The notes under the pieces: model-generated | The model's database searches: none | What the model was told of the DNA's origin: nothing | Seen by the model: the letters and a program-made list of their open reading frames with translations, nothing else | Made by a program: the position numbers and the translations under genes | Part shown: in pieces, positions 34,780-44,213 of the stretch | How the letters are laid out: every line of letters starts with the position of its first letter | Position numbering within the stretch: the stretch's first letter is position 1 | Origin: Planctomyces sp. | Lineage (GTDB): Bacteria; Planctomycetota; Planctomycetia; Planctomycetales; Planctomycetaceae | DNA: 44,213 nt | NCBI GenBank assembly: GCA_005778225.1 | Contig: SXPC01000053.1 | Span: 1-44,213, forward strand | Direction: 5' to 3'

Positions 34780-34914
34780 CCTGGCTCTCCATTCTGTCGT
34801 CCGTAACTTTTACCGAAGTCGGCATATTGTTACTTTCGACGAAAAAACAGGCGCGGCTTCAGGATGGTCGATGCCATTAAGTTAGAGTTAATCTTGTCTC
34901 AGTTGAATCCTGCT

Positions 34915-37900
34915 TCAATGTGCTGCATGTGATGCCTGCGTAAAGTTTGACGACTGTAGCGATGGCGTTGAATGGACATGACTTTGATAATCGTCATCGT
35001 CGTCTGGCTTCGTCACGGCGTTCTTACCCCACATCAAGTAAAGCGGTGGCAGCAGGAAAAGATTGAGAATCGTCGATGTCGCCAGTCCCCCGACGATCAC
35101 GACTGCCAGAGGGTATTCAATTTCGTGACCAGGTTTGTTGCCGGAAATGACAAGGGGAATGAGTGCGAGTGCCGTCGTCAGAACAGTCATGATGATAGGA
35201 GTGAGCCGTTCTTCTGCACCGCGCAGTACGAGTGCCACGCCAAATGGCATCCCTTCGACCGCTTCCAGGTGACGATAGTGGCTGACGAGCATGATCCCGT
35301 TACGAGCTGCGATTCCGAGAACCGTGACGAATCCGACGAGGGAGCCGAGAGAGAGCATTCCTCCTGCCATCCAGACGGCAATGACGCCGCCGATGAGCGC
35401 AAACGGGATCGTCAGGCAAACCAGCATCGTCAATTTGATCGATTGAAAATCGATGTACAGAAGTAAGAGGATCCCCAGCATCGCTGCCGCGCCGAGGACT
35501 AGCAGGCGGTTTTGAGATGCCTGAAGTGCGGCATACTCACCCAGAAACTCCGGGTGATAACCGCGATCAAAGTTCATTTGTTTGACAGCGGCTTCGATGT
35601 CACGGGCCACGGAACCGAGATCGCGATCTTTGGCATCACAAGTCACATCAATACGTCTGGAGCCATTCTCCCGTTTGACTTCATTAGGAGCGGGGACGAT
35701 TCCGATCTCTGCCACATCACGCAGGGGAATCTGAGCGCCAGTCGGGGTATCGATACGAAGTTCGTGGAGCGCCATCAGGTCTGTGCGCGATTTGTCCGTT
35801 CCCCAGACAACGACATCCACCTTGACTTGTTTCTCGTAGATTTCCCCGACCTTCAGTCCTCGCAACATTGTGGTGACGGAACGTCTGACTTGTCCTGGTG
35901 TGAGTCCAAAACGTTCGAGAGCATCTTGCTTGAGGCGGACATCGACCTGTGGCACGAGCACCTGAGGCTCGACTTTCAAATTGCTGACACCCGGTATGTC
36001 TTTCATCTGATCCGCGACTTTTTGTGCCTGCTCTCGCAGACCTTCAAGTTCCGGCCCGTAGATCCGCACGACGATGCTGGAGCTGGCGCCAGTCAGAACT
36101 TCCTTCACGCGCTCGCGCAGATACGTCAGAACGTCGCGATAGAGTCCCGGATAACCATTGACCGCTGTCTCGACATCATGCAACGTTTTCTCATAGTCGA
36201 CCGTCTCATCAATACTGATCCACAGCTCCGTAAAGTTGGGGCCAACGACTTCGTCAGCAGCCTCAGCACGCCCAATGTGACTGCCGAAGTTTCGAACACC
36301 GGGAATCGATCGCAATTCCTTGCTCGCCAGGATAGTGATGCGATCCATTGCCTCCAGCGATGTGCCTGGCTTCTCAACGAAGTGCATCAGGAAATCGGTC
36401 TCTTTGAAATTCGGCAGGAACTCTTGTCCCAATGTGCGAATCAATAAGAACGTTCCTGCAAACGAGATCGCAAGAAATCCGATGGCTGTCTTGGGGCGAT
36501 GCACAAACCATGGAAGGACAACGCGATAGGGAGCCTTCAGCATTCGCGTCATTGGTGGTTCGCGATCATTGCTTTTTTGTCTGGGCAAGATCAACAGCGA
36601 GAGTGCTGGAGTTAACAGGATGGCGACAAACAGCGAAGCAAGAATCGCAAGCACGTAGCCAATCGCCAAGGGACGAAAGAATGATCCTGGAAGCCCTTCG
36701 AGAAAGAAGACGGGAAGGAAGACAAGGATGATAATAGCCGTTGCAAAGACAACAGCACTGCGTACTTCCAGTGACGCATCCAGTACGACTCGAAATGCGG
36801 AGACTGGCTTCTCTGACAATTGATTCAAACGTAACCGTCTCACGATATTTTCAACGTCGATGACAGCATCATCGACGACTTCTCCCAGCGCAATCACCAA
36901 ACCTGCGATGACCATCGTATTGATCGTCATACCCCACCAGTAAATAAGCAGCACGGCGACAATGAGCGAAAGTGGAATCGCGGTCAGGCTGATGATGGCA
37001 GTCCGCCAATCGAACAGGAAAATGATCAGGACGACAACCACCAGAATACAACCGACGATCAAGGCATGAGTCAGGTTATTTATCGAGCGTTCGATAAATG
37101 TCGCAGGACGAAAAATCGTCGAATCTATCTCAATGTCCTTCAAGCCTGGCTTCATGACTTCCAAGGCTGCTTCGACTTCCCGAGTCACTTCCAGCATATT
37201 GGCGGCTGGTTGTTTCTCGACGATCAGCAGTAAGCCGAGTTGATCGTTAATGACGGCATCTCCGATCGCAGGAGGAGACCCAATTTTCACTTCGGCGACA
37301 TCACCTAGACGCAGCGGTGCTCCCTGGTTATAGGCGACGACTGTTTGAGCAAGGTCAGCGGGCTCTTTCACGGGGGGGAGTTGTCGTACTGCCATCCGTT
37401 GATTCGGCGTATCGACAAAACCTCCCGCATCAAGGAGGACGGCATCACCGGCGGATTTCACCACAGCATCCAGCGTGACCTGATGAGCACGCAGTCGATC
37501 AACATCAACAAGGACCTGAAACTGCTTGTCCCGTTGTCCCCAGATGGCGACGTTGGCAACGCCGGGAAGCGCCATCAAACGTGGACGGACTGTCCAGACA
37601 GCGAGTTCTGACATCTCCTGCTGAGATAACTTCTCCGACCACATGCCGATCTTCAGCATACGGCTTAGAGATGAAAGCGGCTGGAGAATGACTGGCGGAC
37701 GCGCGACAACAGGAAGTCGCGGAGTTGTGGTGGCGAGTCTTTCCTGAACCAGTTGTCTGGCTTGATAATGTTGAGTACCTTCGGCCAACAGCAAACGAAT
37801 CGACGACAGGCCAAGAACGGATTTGGAACGGATCGTCTGCAGACCCGGTGTTCCAACCAGAGCCCCTTCAAGCGGGAACGTGATCAGGTTCTCAACTTCT

Positions 37901-38073
37901 TCTGCTGAGAGTCCCGGTGCTTCCGTTTGAATCTCGATATAGGGCGGTGCAAACTCGGGAAACACATCGAGTGGCATTTTGGGAATCAAGCTGATGCCGC
38001 CTGCAACCAGCAGAATTGCTGCCGCGACGACTGCGATCCGAAGTCGTAATGCAGTTTCAACAAGCCACTTCAT
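34915..38073 (-). CDS. Heavy-metal RND efflux pump (CusA/CzcA family)
   Basis: A 1052-residue pump of normal length. The HME signature [18 protein letters not shown] covers 397-414 with TM4 acidic residues D401, D402, D406 and E408. N-terminal [20 protein letters not shown] and C-terminal [14 protein letters not shown] are family hallmarks. It has no His-rich insert, unlike the pump at 11132, and the two differ enough to be independent acquisitions. The C-terminal tail is short with an Asp stretch (KPDDDDDYQ). It forms a complete three-part system with the adaptor and outer-membrane factor on either side. Metal specificity is not readable from sequence alone. Confidence 0.95.
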   Translation of the reverse strand: MKWLVETALRLRIAVVAAAILLVAGGISLIPKMPLDVFPEFAPPYIEIQTEAPGLSAEEVENLITFPLEGALVGTPGLQTIRSKSVLGLSSIRLLLAEGTQHYQARQLVQERLATTTPRLPVVARPPVILQPLSSLSRMLKIGMWSEKLSQQEMSELAVWTVRPRLMALPGVANVAIWGQRDKQFQVLVDVDRLRAHQVTLDAVVKSAGDAVLLDAGGFVDTPNQRMAVRQLPPVKEPADLAQTVVAYNQGAPLRLGDVAEVKIGSPPAIGDAVINDQLGLLLIVEKQPAANMLEVTREVEAALEVMKPGLKDIEIDSTIFRPATFIERSINNLTHALIVGCILVVVVLIIFLFDWRTAIISLTAIPLSLIVAVLLIYWWGMTINTMVIAGLVIALGEVVDDAVIDVENIVRRLRLNQLSEKPVSAFRVVLDASLEVRSAVVFATAIIILVFLPVFFLEGLPGSFFRPLAIGYVLAILASLFVAILLTPALSLLILPRQKSNDREPPMTRMLKAPYRVVLPWFVHRPKTAIGFLAISFAGTFLLIRTLGQEFLPNFKETDFLMHFVEKPGTSLEAMDRITILASKELRSIPGVRNFGSHIGRAEAADEVVGPNFTELWISIDETVDYEKTLHDVETAVNGYPGLYRDVLTYLRERVKEVLTGASSSIVVRIYGPELEGLREQAQKVADQMKDIPGVSNLKVEPQVLVPQVDVRLKQDALERFGLTPGQVRRSVTTMLRGLKVGEIYEKQVKVDVVVWGTDKSRTDLMALHELRIDTPTGAQIPLRDVAEIGIVPAPNEVKRENGSRRIDVTCDAKDRDLGSVARDIEAAVKQMNFDRGYHPEFLGEYAALQASQNRLLVLGAAAMLGILLLLYIDFQSIKLTMLVCLTIPFALIGGVIAVWMAGGMLSLGSLVGFVTVLGIAARNGIMLVSHYRHLEAVEGMPFGVALVLRGAEERLTPIIMTVLTTALALIPLVISGNKPGHEIEYPLAVVIVGGLATSTILNLFLLPPLYLMWGKNAVTKPDDDDDYQSHVHSTPSLQSSNFTQASHAAH

Positions 38074-38148
38074 TCAATCTCCCATACCACCAACAAGAAG
38101 CCACATCTCAGGAAGAAACATCAAGACAGTTTGATTGCCGTTTCGAAA

Positions 38149-39444
38149 TCACTTGGCGAAGCCGAATTCCGTACCAGCCAGTTCAGCCACTCCTGCGGTG
38201 ACAAGACGAGTGCCGACGGCTGGTCCACGACGAAGCGCTGCCCAGCCATTTTCTACCCAGCCGACTTCGACACGTCGTCGCACGTACGTGTTGTCAGCGA
38301 CTTGTTCGTAGACCCATTGGCTGCCATAAATATCATGCAATACAGCTGACCAGGGGATTGCAGCCGTTTCGATTTTACCGATCACAGGCAGATGAGCAGA
38401 GACGCGTTGACCCGGGCGGAACTTATGGTCTGCATTGGAAATCTCATAGTAGAGGTCAACAGAAGATGACAACGGCAGTGCTGTTGGAGGGAGCGAGACA
38501 GGCTTACCGACAACCTGGCCTAAGTCGTGACGTCCATCGAGATTTGTCAGATGAATGGTCTGGGTCATATCGACGTCATCTAGGTCACCGACGTAGACTG
38601 GCACTTTGATCCACAAGGTCGAGTCGTTCATGACTTCGAATAGCGGCGCCCCCGCTGCAACGATTTGGCCAATTTGAACGTGGGTCGTCCGGACAATGCC
38701 ATCCAATGGGGATTCCATCACAAGCGGTTTGAGTGTCCCGGCATCCTCATCAAGCTTGATGTTGTCGACCAGTTGCTTGCGAACCTTCGCGGCTGCTAGG
38801 GTTTTCTGTGCAAGCTCCAGCTGCGCCATTGCATCATCAACGGCTCGTCGAGTTCCGACATTGTCCTGCAACAGGCGTTCGGCTCGGGTCAACGCGATCT
38901 GTGCGGCTTCCTGTTGGACACTGGCCTGTTGCAATTGAGCATCGGCGTCAATTTGAGTCTGGGCGACGGTTACCTTCGCCTCTGCAAAGCGGATGCGTTC
39001 TGCCGGTGTCAGGACAGCGCGTTCAGGAGTTAATAAGGGAAGCAGCTCGACAACATCATCGCCTCGTTTAATCGCCTGTCCAACTTGTGGAAACTTCCCT
39101 GCCGCGGGGTTCTGTAGAGTTCCTGCCAGAGGCGATGAGATGATCACAGCGGAGCCGGTCGGAAGTACGATGTCAGCGCCGTAGCTGCGTGATCTTGGCA
39201 TCTGGCGGACTTCGATCGGCTGGCAAATCAGTCCGAGTCTCTTCACCGCGTCCGGTGTCAGCTCGACTCTATTCAGGTCCGCTTCATTGACCTTGTGAGT
39301 CACTTTCGCCGGGCTTTCGGGGTGAGGCTTTGTCGATGCAGTCTGCTCTCCCGCAGGCGTGCAGGAGAGGTGCCAAGTGAGTATGAACCCGCATACAACA
39401 GGGCCAGTTGCCGTGCGTTTCATAGATTTCGAAAGGATTTTCAT
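38149..39444 (-). CDS. RND periplasmic adaptor (CusB/CzcB-like lipoprotein)
   Basis: A 431-residue adaptor. Lipobox-like LTWHLSCTPAG lies near the N-terminus. Features in order: barrel strand EVRQMPRSRSYGADIVLP, lipoyl half SSPLAGTLQNPAAGKFPQVG, a helical hairpin (about 150-225), lipoyl half MESPLDGIVRTTHVQIGQIV, a beta-barrel, and a membrane-proximal end VEVGWVENGWAALRRG. It links the pump to the outer-membrane factor. Single-unit size contrasts with the double adaptor at 14758. It is preceded by AAGGAA about 9 bp upstream and lies 70 bp after the sensor kinase gene. Confidence 0.92.
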   Translation of the reverse strand: MKILSKSMKRTATGPVVCGFILTWHLSCTPAGEQTASTKPHPESPAKVTHKVNEADLNRVELTPDAVKRLGLICQPIEVRQMPRSRSYGADIVLPTGSAVIISSPLAGTLQNPAAGKFPQVGQAIKRGDDVVELLPLLTPERAVLTPAERIRFAEAKVTVAQTQIDADAQLQQASVQQEAAQIALTRAERLLQDNVGTRRAVDDAMAQLELAQKTLAAAKVRKQLVDNIKLDEDAGTLKPLVMESPLDGIVRTTHVQIGQIVAAGAPLFEVMNDSTLWIKVPVYVGDLDDVDMTQTIHLTNLDGRHDLGQVVGKPVSLPPTALPLSSSVDLYYEISNADHKFRPGQRVSAHLPVIGKIETAAIPWSAVLHDIYGSQWVYEQVADNTYVRRRVEVGWVENGWAALRRGPAVGTRLVTAGVAELAGTEFGFAK

Positions 39445-39514
39445 CGTGAAGGATTCCTTGGGAACGACTCAATCGTTGTTATGAAAATCCGTTGAGAGTT
39501 TAGATCCGACAGTA

Positions 39515-40933
39515 TTAGACAAGTGTCGCAATCGGCGCAGAGGTTGTACGGGTGGCTGGAAGCCGGATGATGACAACTGTCCCTTTACCGAGCGTGCTTC
39601 GTGCATCGATCACCCCTTGATGGGCGACGATGGCAGCCTTGGCAATGGACAGTCCCAGGCCGGCTCCGCCCGTTTCCGCATGCCGTGAAGGGTCGGCTCG
39701 GTAGAAACGATCAAAAATATGCGGAAGGTCATCAGGTGAAATGCCAATCCCGGAATCTTGAATTTCAATCAACGCCTCATGATCGTAAGCTTTCATTCGA
39801 ACGTCGACCTGCCCACCATCGTGTGTGTATTTAATGGCGTTATCAACCACATTGAAAAACACCTGACTGAGGCGAATGTCATCACCCATGACTTCACACG
39901 ATCCCGTACATCGGCATTGCAAGTTCACTCCGCGAGACTCTGCCTGCCCACGAAGCTGATCGGTCACGTCATGCAGCAGGGCATCGAGTTGGACGAACTC
40001 ATGTGTGCTATTCATGACCCCCGCATCATGTCGGCTGAGTTGCAAAAGCTGGTCGGCCAGGCGACCAAGTCGTCCCGCTTCGTCAGCGACGACCTGCAAT
40101 GCCGCGACATACTCAGATGGCGTGCGGGGGGAGCGTAGTGCTGCTTCGGCTTCTGCTCGCAGGGCAGCCAGAGGAGTACGGATTTCATGTGAGGCATCCG
40201 CCGTAAACCGTCGAATCTCGGTCACTGCGTGCTCCAGGCGCCCGATGAATGAATTGAGAGAACTCGCCAGCTGACCAATCTCATCGTGTGGATTGATGAC
40301 CGTAATTCGCTGATCCAGGCAAGTGATGTCGATAGAATTGGCGACATCCAGAACTTTCTGAATGGGGGCCAGCGCCTGCCTGGCCAGAAAGTGACCGATC
40401 CCCAGCGCCAGCAGCATTCCGACAGGAAGAAGGCCAGCCATCAGCCTTTGCAACGCCAACACATCTTCCATCAGCGGCGTCAGAGATCGCAGGACATAAA
40501 CGCGAAGTGTTCCAAACCGGCTTGGAATGCTCTTCTGAGCGATTCGGAAGGAGCCAGAATCACCGAGTCGTCGGGTTAGACATTCCATGCTCAAGGCCAG
40601 CTTCGTCTGGGTGATTTCATTTATGAAGCCTTCCGAATGATTCAGGTTGGAACTCGTGAAAACGACCCCACCCTCTGTCGTCGTGACCAGAAACTCGTAA
40701 AAAGCATGCTGCGTGAACCTCGCCTCGGCAGCGTCTTGAAATGCAGTCGCATCGGCCGAAAGGTTGATTTCTTGTCCAATCTCTTTGACTTCTTCCTTCA
40801 ATCCCGCATCAGTTCGAGTAACGACCTGATGACGCATCAAAAGCAGCAGCAGCACATAAAAGCCACACAGCAGTATGGCGATCGCGATGCCATACCACAG
40901 TGTGAGTCGCCATCCAATCGACAGGTAAGTCAT
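39515..40933 (-). CDS. Sensor histidine kinase (CusS/heavy-metal sensor type), intact
   Basis: A 472-residue kinase. TM1 (about 12-33) and TM2 (about 165-185) bracket a periplasmic sensor domain; a HAMP domain follows (ARQALAPIQKVLDVANSI). The H-box FTADASHEIRTPLAALRAE puts the phospho-histidine at 249. The N-box (VFFNVVDNAIKYTHDGG), the G1 box (DSGIGISPDD) and G2 (GGAGLGLSIAKA) are all complete. It overlaps its response regulator by 4 bp. It is the intact counterpart of the frameshifted kinase at 30150-31600 and probably controls the efflux operon in response to periplasmic metal. Confidence 0.93.
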   Translation of the reverse strand: MTYLSIGWRLTLWYGIAIAILLCGFYVLLLLLMRHQVVTRTDAGLKEEVKEIGQEINLSADATAFQDAAEARFTQHAFYEFLVTTTEGGVVFTSSNLNHSEGFINEITQTKLALSMECLTRRLGDSGSFRIAQKSIPSRFGTLRVYVLRSLTPLMEDVLALQRLMAGLLPVGMLLALGIGHFLARQALAPIQKVLDVANSIDITCLDQRITVINPHDEIGQLASSLNSFIGRLEHAVTEIRRFTADASHEIRTPLAALRAEAEAALRSPRTPSEYVAALQVVADEAGRLGRLADQLLQLSRHDAGVMNSTHEFVQLDALLHDVTDQLRGQAESRGVNLQCRCTGSCEVMGDDIRLSQVFFNVVDNAIKYTHDGGQVDVRMKAYDHEALIEIQDSGIGISPDDLPHIFDRFYRADPSRHAETGGAGLGLSIAKAAIVAHQGVIDARSTLGKGTVVIIRLPATRTTSAPIATLV

Positions 40934-41604
40934 GGCAAGTCTCCCAGCACGTACCCTTGGCCCCGAACGGTATGCAGAATCTCCGACCGCCCTGCTTGCT
41001 CCAGCTTTTTCCGCAATTGATTGATTTGGACCTCAATAACATTCGTCCAGGTTGCGGTTTCCTCTTTCCAGACGTCTCTGGAAATCATCTCACGAGTAAC
41101 GACTTTGTTCGCGGATGACATTAAATAGGCCAGCAGCTCGATTTGACGGTTCTGAAGCAAAATTTGCTGATGACCAACATAAACCGTTCGTGAAACGAGA
41201 TCGATTCTCAAATCATGGTACGAGATCTGCGTTCGGTCGGGCTTTGCTTCACGACGCAGCAGCACACGAACCCGGGCGAGGAGTTCGTCCAAAGCAAACG
41301 GTTTTACAAGATAATCATCCGCTCCCATATCAAGCCCAGCAACTCGATCTTCAATGGAATCACGAGCCGTTAGAATCAGAACGGGAGTCCGACTTCCCAG
41401 TCGACGAAGTTCTTGGAGTAAGTCGAGTCCTGAACCATCGGGAAGCATGACATCGAGAATGATAGCATCGATGCCCCTTTGAATCGCCTCTCGGGCCGAC
41501 TGCAAAGTGTCTGCACCGATCACTTCAAATCCCGATTCCTGCAATGTCTTGGTCAGGCTTCGCAGGAGATTTTTCTGATCTTCGATGATGAGTATTCGGG
41601 ACAT
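40930..41604 (-). CDS. OmpR/CusR-type response regulator, intact
   Basis: A 224-residue regulator. The receiver domain has IIEDQ (acidic pocket), phospho-acceptor D51 in IILDVMLPDGSG, and K101 in YLVKPFALDELLARV. The C-terminal winged helix shows ELLAYLMSSANKVVTREMIS, NVIEVQINQLRKKLEQAG and a wing LHTVRGQGYVLGDLP. It is the first gene of the operon that runs through kinase, adaptor, pump and outer-membrane factor, and it is expected to activate it. No clear Shine-Dalgarno precedes the ATG. Confidence 0.95.
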   Translation of the reverse strand: MSRILIIEDQKNLLRSLTKTLQESGFEVIGADTLQSAREAIQRGIDAIILDVMLPDGSGLDLLQELRRLGSRTPVLILTARDSIEDRVAGLDMGADDYLVKPFALDELLARVRVLLRREAKPDRTQISYHDLRIDLVSRTVYVGHQQILLQNRQIELLAYLMSSANKVVTREMISRDVWKEETATWTNVIEVQINQLRKKLEQAGRSEILHTVRGQGYVLGDLP

Positions 41605-41763
41605 GGATGTGCGATGGATAGCTTAGCGAACAAATTGAATGAAGGCAGAGAATTGTTTCTCTTTTGTTCGCATTATCGGTCCGCTGAGATTTCGAGAGAA
41701 GTCAGAGATGAACTTAATAAACTCGAATTCATCCAATGCACAACGCGAGCTGAGCATAACCAA

Positions 41764-42180
41764 CTAAGTCCTGGCGAGAATGGTCGCTCCGAAGACGATA
41801 AAACCACCGCCGACAGCATGTCGCCACGTATTAGATTCGCCCAGGAACAAGGCAGCGAGAAACATGGCGAAGACAACGCTCAATTTATCAACGGGAGCGA
41901 CTTGTGAAGCAGGCCCTAGCTGAAGCGCGCGGAAATAGCACAGCCATGATGCTCCCGTCGCAAATCCAGAGAGGACCAGGAACAGCCAAGATGTCATCGA
42001 GATCGAAGTTACGGACTGTGTGACCCGAAAGAAAACAATCGCCCACGACAGCACCAAAATCACCACAGTCCGAATAGCAGTCGCAAGATCAGGCTGAACA
42101 TCCTTCACACCGACCTTGGCAAGAATCGCCGTCACCCCCGCAAATCCAGCTGACGCGATCGCCCAGTGCACCCAGGACAT
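41764..42180 (-). CDS. EamA/DMT-type transporter, single-domain
   Basis: A 138-residue integral membrane protein with about five hydrophobic segments and one EamA unit: WVHWAIASAGFAGVTAILAKVG at the start, ASWLCYFRALQLGPASQVAP in the middle, and FLGESNTWRHAVGGGFIVFG near the end. Full DMT exporters have two such units; half-size members act as dimers. Substrate is unknown. It is on the same strand as the metal operon but 159 bp upstream of the response regulator, with no evidence of co-transcription. Confidence 0.85.
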   Translation of the reverse strand: MSWVHWAIASAGFAGVTAILAKVGVKDVQPDLATAIRTVVILVLSWAIVFFRVTQSVTSISMTSWLFLVLSGFATGASWLCYFRALQLGPASQVAPVDKLSVVFAMFLAALFLGESNTWRHAVGGGFIVFGATILART

Positions 42181-42383
42181 GTTCTGACTTTCTCGTAAGG
42201 ACGATTAAGAAGACGACATTGAAGCTGATGTTAACAATGACCAAGGATGCGATTGTCGTTAAGTTGTAAGCCAGGCAGGTAACTGCACTCACTCAAACAA
42301 AACCATGCAACAGCGCACAAACTCTTTGGTTATGTTCTACTCGCTCGATTTTATGGCATATTAGCAAGGCAACGTGAGGTCGC

Positions 42384-43142
42384 TTAAACGCGGAAAGCGT
42401 TGTGAGTATTCATACTTTGAATCGGCCAGACATAGAAGACAGCCTCCGCAATCGCCCAGGAAATAACAGTCATGACAATCATCGAGCAAAGAACATCGGA
42501 AACCAAATGCCCGCCTTGTGCAACGCGTGAATAGCCGACGATCATGCCAGACATAAAGCCAGTCGTTAGGAGGACGATGAACTGGAGCCTCCCGCGGCGA
42601 AGCAGCATCGCAGGAGCGATCAAATAGAAGCCAACGGAGGAATACCCGGACGGGAAGGAAGAATTTCGGTACGGGCTGTTCGAACTCAGCCACGCGGAGG
42701 TATACGACATCGTCCCTCCCAGTGTGGCGACCTCACGCGGGCGGGCTCGAGAGAAAATTGGCTTCATGATTCCATTGATTAAAAGCACCGGGCCGATCAG
42801 CATCACGAGGACCATGATCAAGCCAGCTCGGTTTGCCCAGCAGTTTCGGCACGAAAACCAGGTCAACAGGTATACGAGTCAATAACCAATCGCAGTGATC
42901 GAAGTCAGCCAGACGATTCCGTGATCGATGGTGGAAAAGAAAAGGTGATCGCAGTACTGCCACGAATGAGTCGACACGTTGTAAAACAAGGAGGAAACAA
43001 CGAGGTCGAGATCGTACAGTTCAATGAATGCGAACGCCAAGACACTCACGGAAATCAGGCAGCTCAGAATCGAGGCTTTAAACCAAGCAAATCGCTGATG
43101 TTCGCGCATTCTTGCGTTTGGATAATTCAGCTGTACTTCCAT
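42384..43142 (-). pseudogene. PAP2-family membrane phosphatase interrupted by an in-frame TGA
   Basis: One frame spans the region with a single TGA at 42879-42881. The first part has TMs (SILSCLISVSVLAFAFIELYDL and HGIVWLTSITAIGY); after the stop it continues without shift into the catalytic part. The KxxxxxxRP motif (KPIFSRARP) and SRxxxxxHxxxD motif (SRVAQGGHLVSD) are present. The middle PSGH motif reads PSGYSS, losing the usual histidine. Gene size (252 codons) fits lipid phosphatases of the LpxE/PgpB kind. Stop plus motif change favour real inactivation over sequencing error, but the stop alone could be either. Confidence 0.75.
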
Positions 43143-43670
43143 TATTTCTATACCAAATTTTATGTGTGGTGACCAGATGAGCGAGGCTTGATTCTATCAT
43201 TGCTGATGGCACTCTTAGCTTGAAATGCGAGTTGCATCAAGAACAAGTTTCATATTGGGGTGATTGTTGCCACTGGTTGACCGCCAAAGCTCACAATAAC
43301 TGATACTGATGATAACTTCCCACTTGAGAATAATTAGGCCACTAACTTCATAAGATGAAACTCCGAAGAATCACCGGTCTTTTCCTTCTCGCACCATGCG
43401 CCCAGAAAAATGCTGATCAATGCCACTGCAATACAGGACCAGATTAAAGCGGCTTATTTCAAAGAGTCTTTGTGTCCGGCTCTGAGGTCGCCGAACAGCC
43501 GTGCGACGAGAAAAGTGATTGACAACATCCGTCAATCAGATTGGAAGTATACCTGAGCATGGCCAGACACATGTAGATTGTCAGAAGGGTGGTGAAACGA
43601 CCTGCAGTCAACGTGCTGTAAAGTGCCTGTAGGCACAGACGACGAGTAATGGACTCAGCCCTCAAGATAG
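43143..43670. other. Gene-poor stretch
   Basis: No gene is supported. A short minus-strand frame at 43459-43665 has a hydrophobic middle (TLLTIYMCLAMLR) but no ribosome-binding site. It may be the tail of the broken small gene next to it. The A+T-rich part near 43143-43340 would suit the promoter of the PAP2 gene. Confidence 0.45.
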
Positions 43671-43874
43671 TCAGATGGGCTGCCAGGGTTGATAAACTGC
43701 TGGCACGTTCAGAATCTCTGTAGCCTCTTGGTCGGCTAGACCCAGGTGAGTCAGTGCCATCAGGAAGACTTCGTCTTGTGGATGCTATGGGGTGATGAGT
43801 TCATCGATGACATTTCGCAGTTGGATTTCCAGTTTGTCCACGGCGTCGTTAAATCTCTTGTAGCGAGTTAGCAT
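43671..43874 (-). pseudogene. Unrecognised small gene with an in-frame TAG
   Basis: One frame of 68 codons runs from ATG 43874 to TGA 43671 with a single TAG at 43785-43787. Before the stop it reads MLTRYKRFNDAVDKLEIQLR and VIDELITP, a coiled-coil-like helix. After it, HPQDEVFLMALTHLGLADQE and ATEILNVPAV. The second half looks like a small helical bundle but no family is recognised. It is probably a decaying gene. Confidence 0.4.
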
Positions 43875-43904
43875 TGTTTTTCGCCATTGTGGGAATTATG
43901 TCCC

Positions 43905-44213
43905 TCAGAATTCACCAATGACCTCGCCATCAGAAATCGTAGAACGATGTTGAAACACGCCGTAAGGCGACGTCTTGCGATTGTCGATTGACCGGCTCAT
44001 GGGGTGGACGCTGCCGTCGAGGAAGAGGAAGTTGGCGATCTGGGGATGGTCGCTGCTGAAGCCGAGGGTTCGGCCGTCGTTGTTGGTGTCGAAGAATTCA
44101 TCGCTGGTATTGGCGAGAACCATCTCGGATCGATACGTGACGAAGACACCTGCCCAGGAAGTTCCGCCGTAAGGCATGTCGGGGCAGCAGATGCATGTCT
44201 GGGTGCGTAATCG
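43905..44213 (-). CDS. DUF1559 protein, C-terminal part (runs off window)
   Basis: The frame is open to the window end, so only the C-terminal 102 residues are seen. They show the family's ending: YGGTSWAGVFVTYRSEM, RTLGFSSDHPQIANFLFLDG, SVHPMSRSIDN and GVFQHRSTISDGEVIGEF. The 'LGFSS.H..IANFLF.DGSVH' pattern is diagnostic. The prepilin-like N-terminus must lie beyond 44213. It is closer to the typical family than the protein at 28618. Confidence 0.85.
   Translation of the reverse strand, partial: RLRTQTCICCPDMPYGGTSWAGVFVTYRSEMVLANTSDEFFDTNNDGRTLGFSSDHPQIANFLFLDGSVHPMSRSIDNRKTSPYGVFQHRSTISDGEVIGEF

Noticed and set aside
42879-42881. TGA in the PAP2 gene as a selenocysteine codon
   Set aside because: No redox-active position is expected here, I see no SECIS-like hairpin directly after it, and the family has no selenoproteins I know of.

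Overview
The window looks like planctomycete DNA. The markers are two proteins of the DUF1559 pseudopilin family (28618-29433 and the cut-off 43905-44213), a DUF1580-type small DNA-binding protein (7832-8173), a PriCT-type primase, and metal-cluster proteins of kinds I know from planctomycetes (BNR-repeat protein, Cys-rich CC-x-x-C lipoproteins). I infer phylum only, not genus.

Region 1 (about 367-10351) is an integrated element with every gene on the minus strand, lying next to an intact tRNA-Arg(UCG) at 10416-10489. From the tRNA leftwards it has a tyrosine integrase with two 13-bp direct repeats at its 5' end, four small proteins that look like receiver-less OmpR-type winged helices, a DUF1580 excisionase-like protein, a primase-polymerase followed 8 bp later by a D5-like SF3 helicase, and a second D5-like protein whose Walker A lysine, sensor-1 asparagine and arginine fingers are gone. 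No capsid, portal, terminase, tail or conjugation gene is visible, so it resembles a phage satellite or minimal replicative island. Its left end is not seen.

Region 2 (11132-26530) is a heavy-metal module. On the minus strand, from 21906 down to 11132, it encodes a Cys-rich secreted protein, three envelope proteins with a CC-x-x-C module, a BNR-repeat protein, a His-rich lipoprotein, a double-length RND adaptor and a CusA/CzcA-type pump with a His-rich insert. Divergently it has a MerR regulator with a 20-bp-spacer promoter and an HMA-MauE-like membrane protein. A secreted Cys/His protein, an IS5-family element with a -1 slippery site and a decayed copy of the HMA-MauE gene follow. No outer-membrane factor is present here.

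Region 3 (26531-29433) holds an isoprenylcysteine methyltransferase-like protein, a degenerate BlaR1-like protein, a BlaI-like repressor and a DUF1559 pseudopilin.

Region 4 (30150-41604) is a second metal operon on the minus strand, read right to left: response regulator, sensor kinase, adaptor, RND pump, outer-membrane factor, PepSY-like acidic protein, then a second response regulator and sensor kinase. The last three reading frames each carry a frameshift. Beyond lie a DMT transporter, a PAP2 phosphatase with an in-frame TGA, a small ORF with an in-frame TAG, and the 3' part of a DUF1559 gene.

The left edges of regions 2, 3 and 4 each carry, in the same orientation, a copy of the tRNA-Arg anticodon-loop sequence (25/25 bp at 11143, 15/15 at 26506, 14/15 at 30094). 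The first copy supplies part of the pump's C-terminal codons. This suggests that cargo blocks were stacked here by site-specific recombination at a tRNA-Arg-derived core. The frequent frameshifts may be real decay or assembly error; sequence alone cannot decide.
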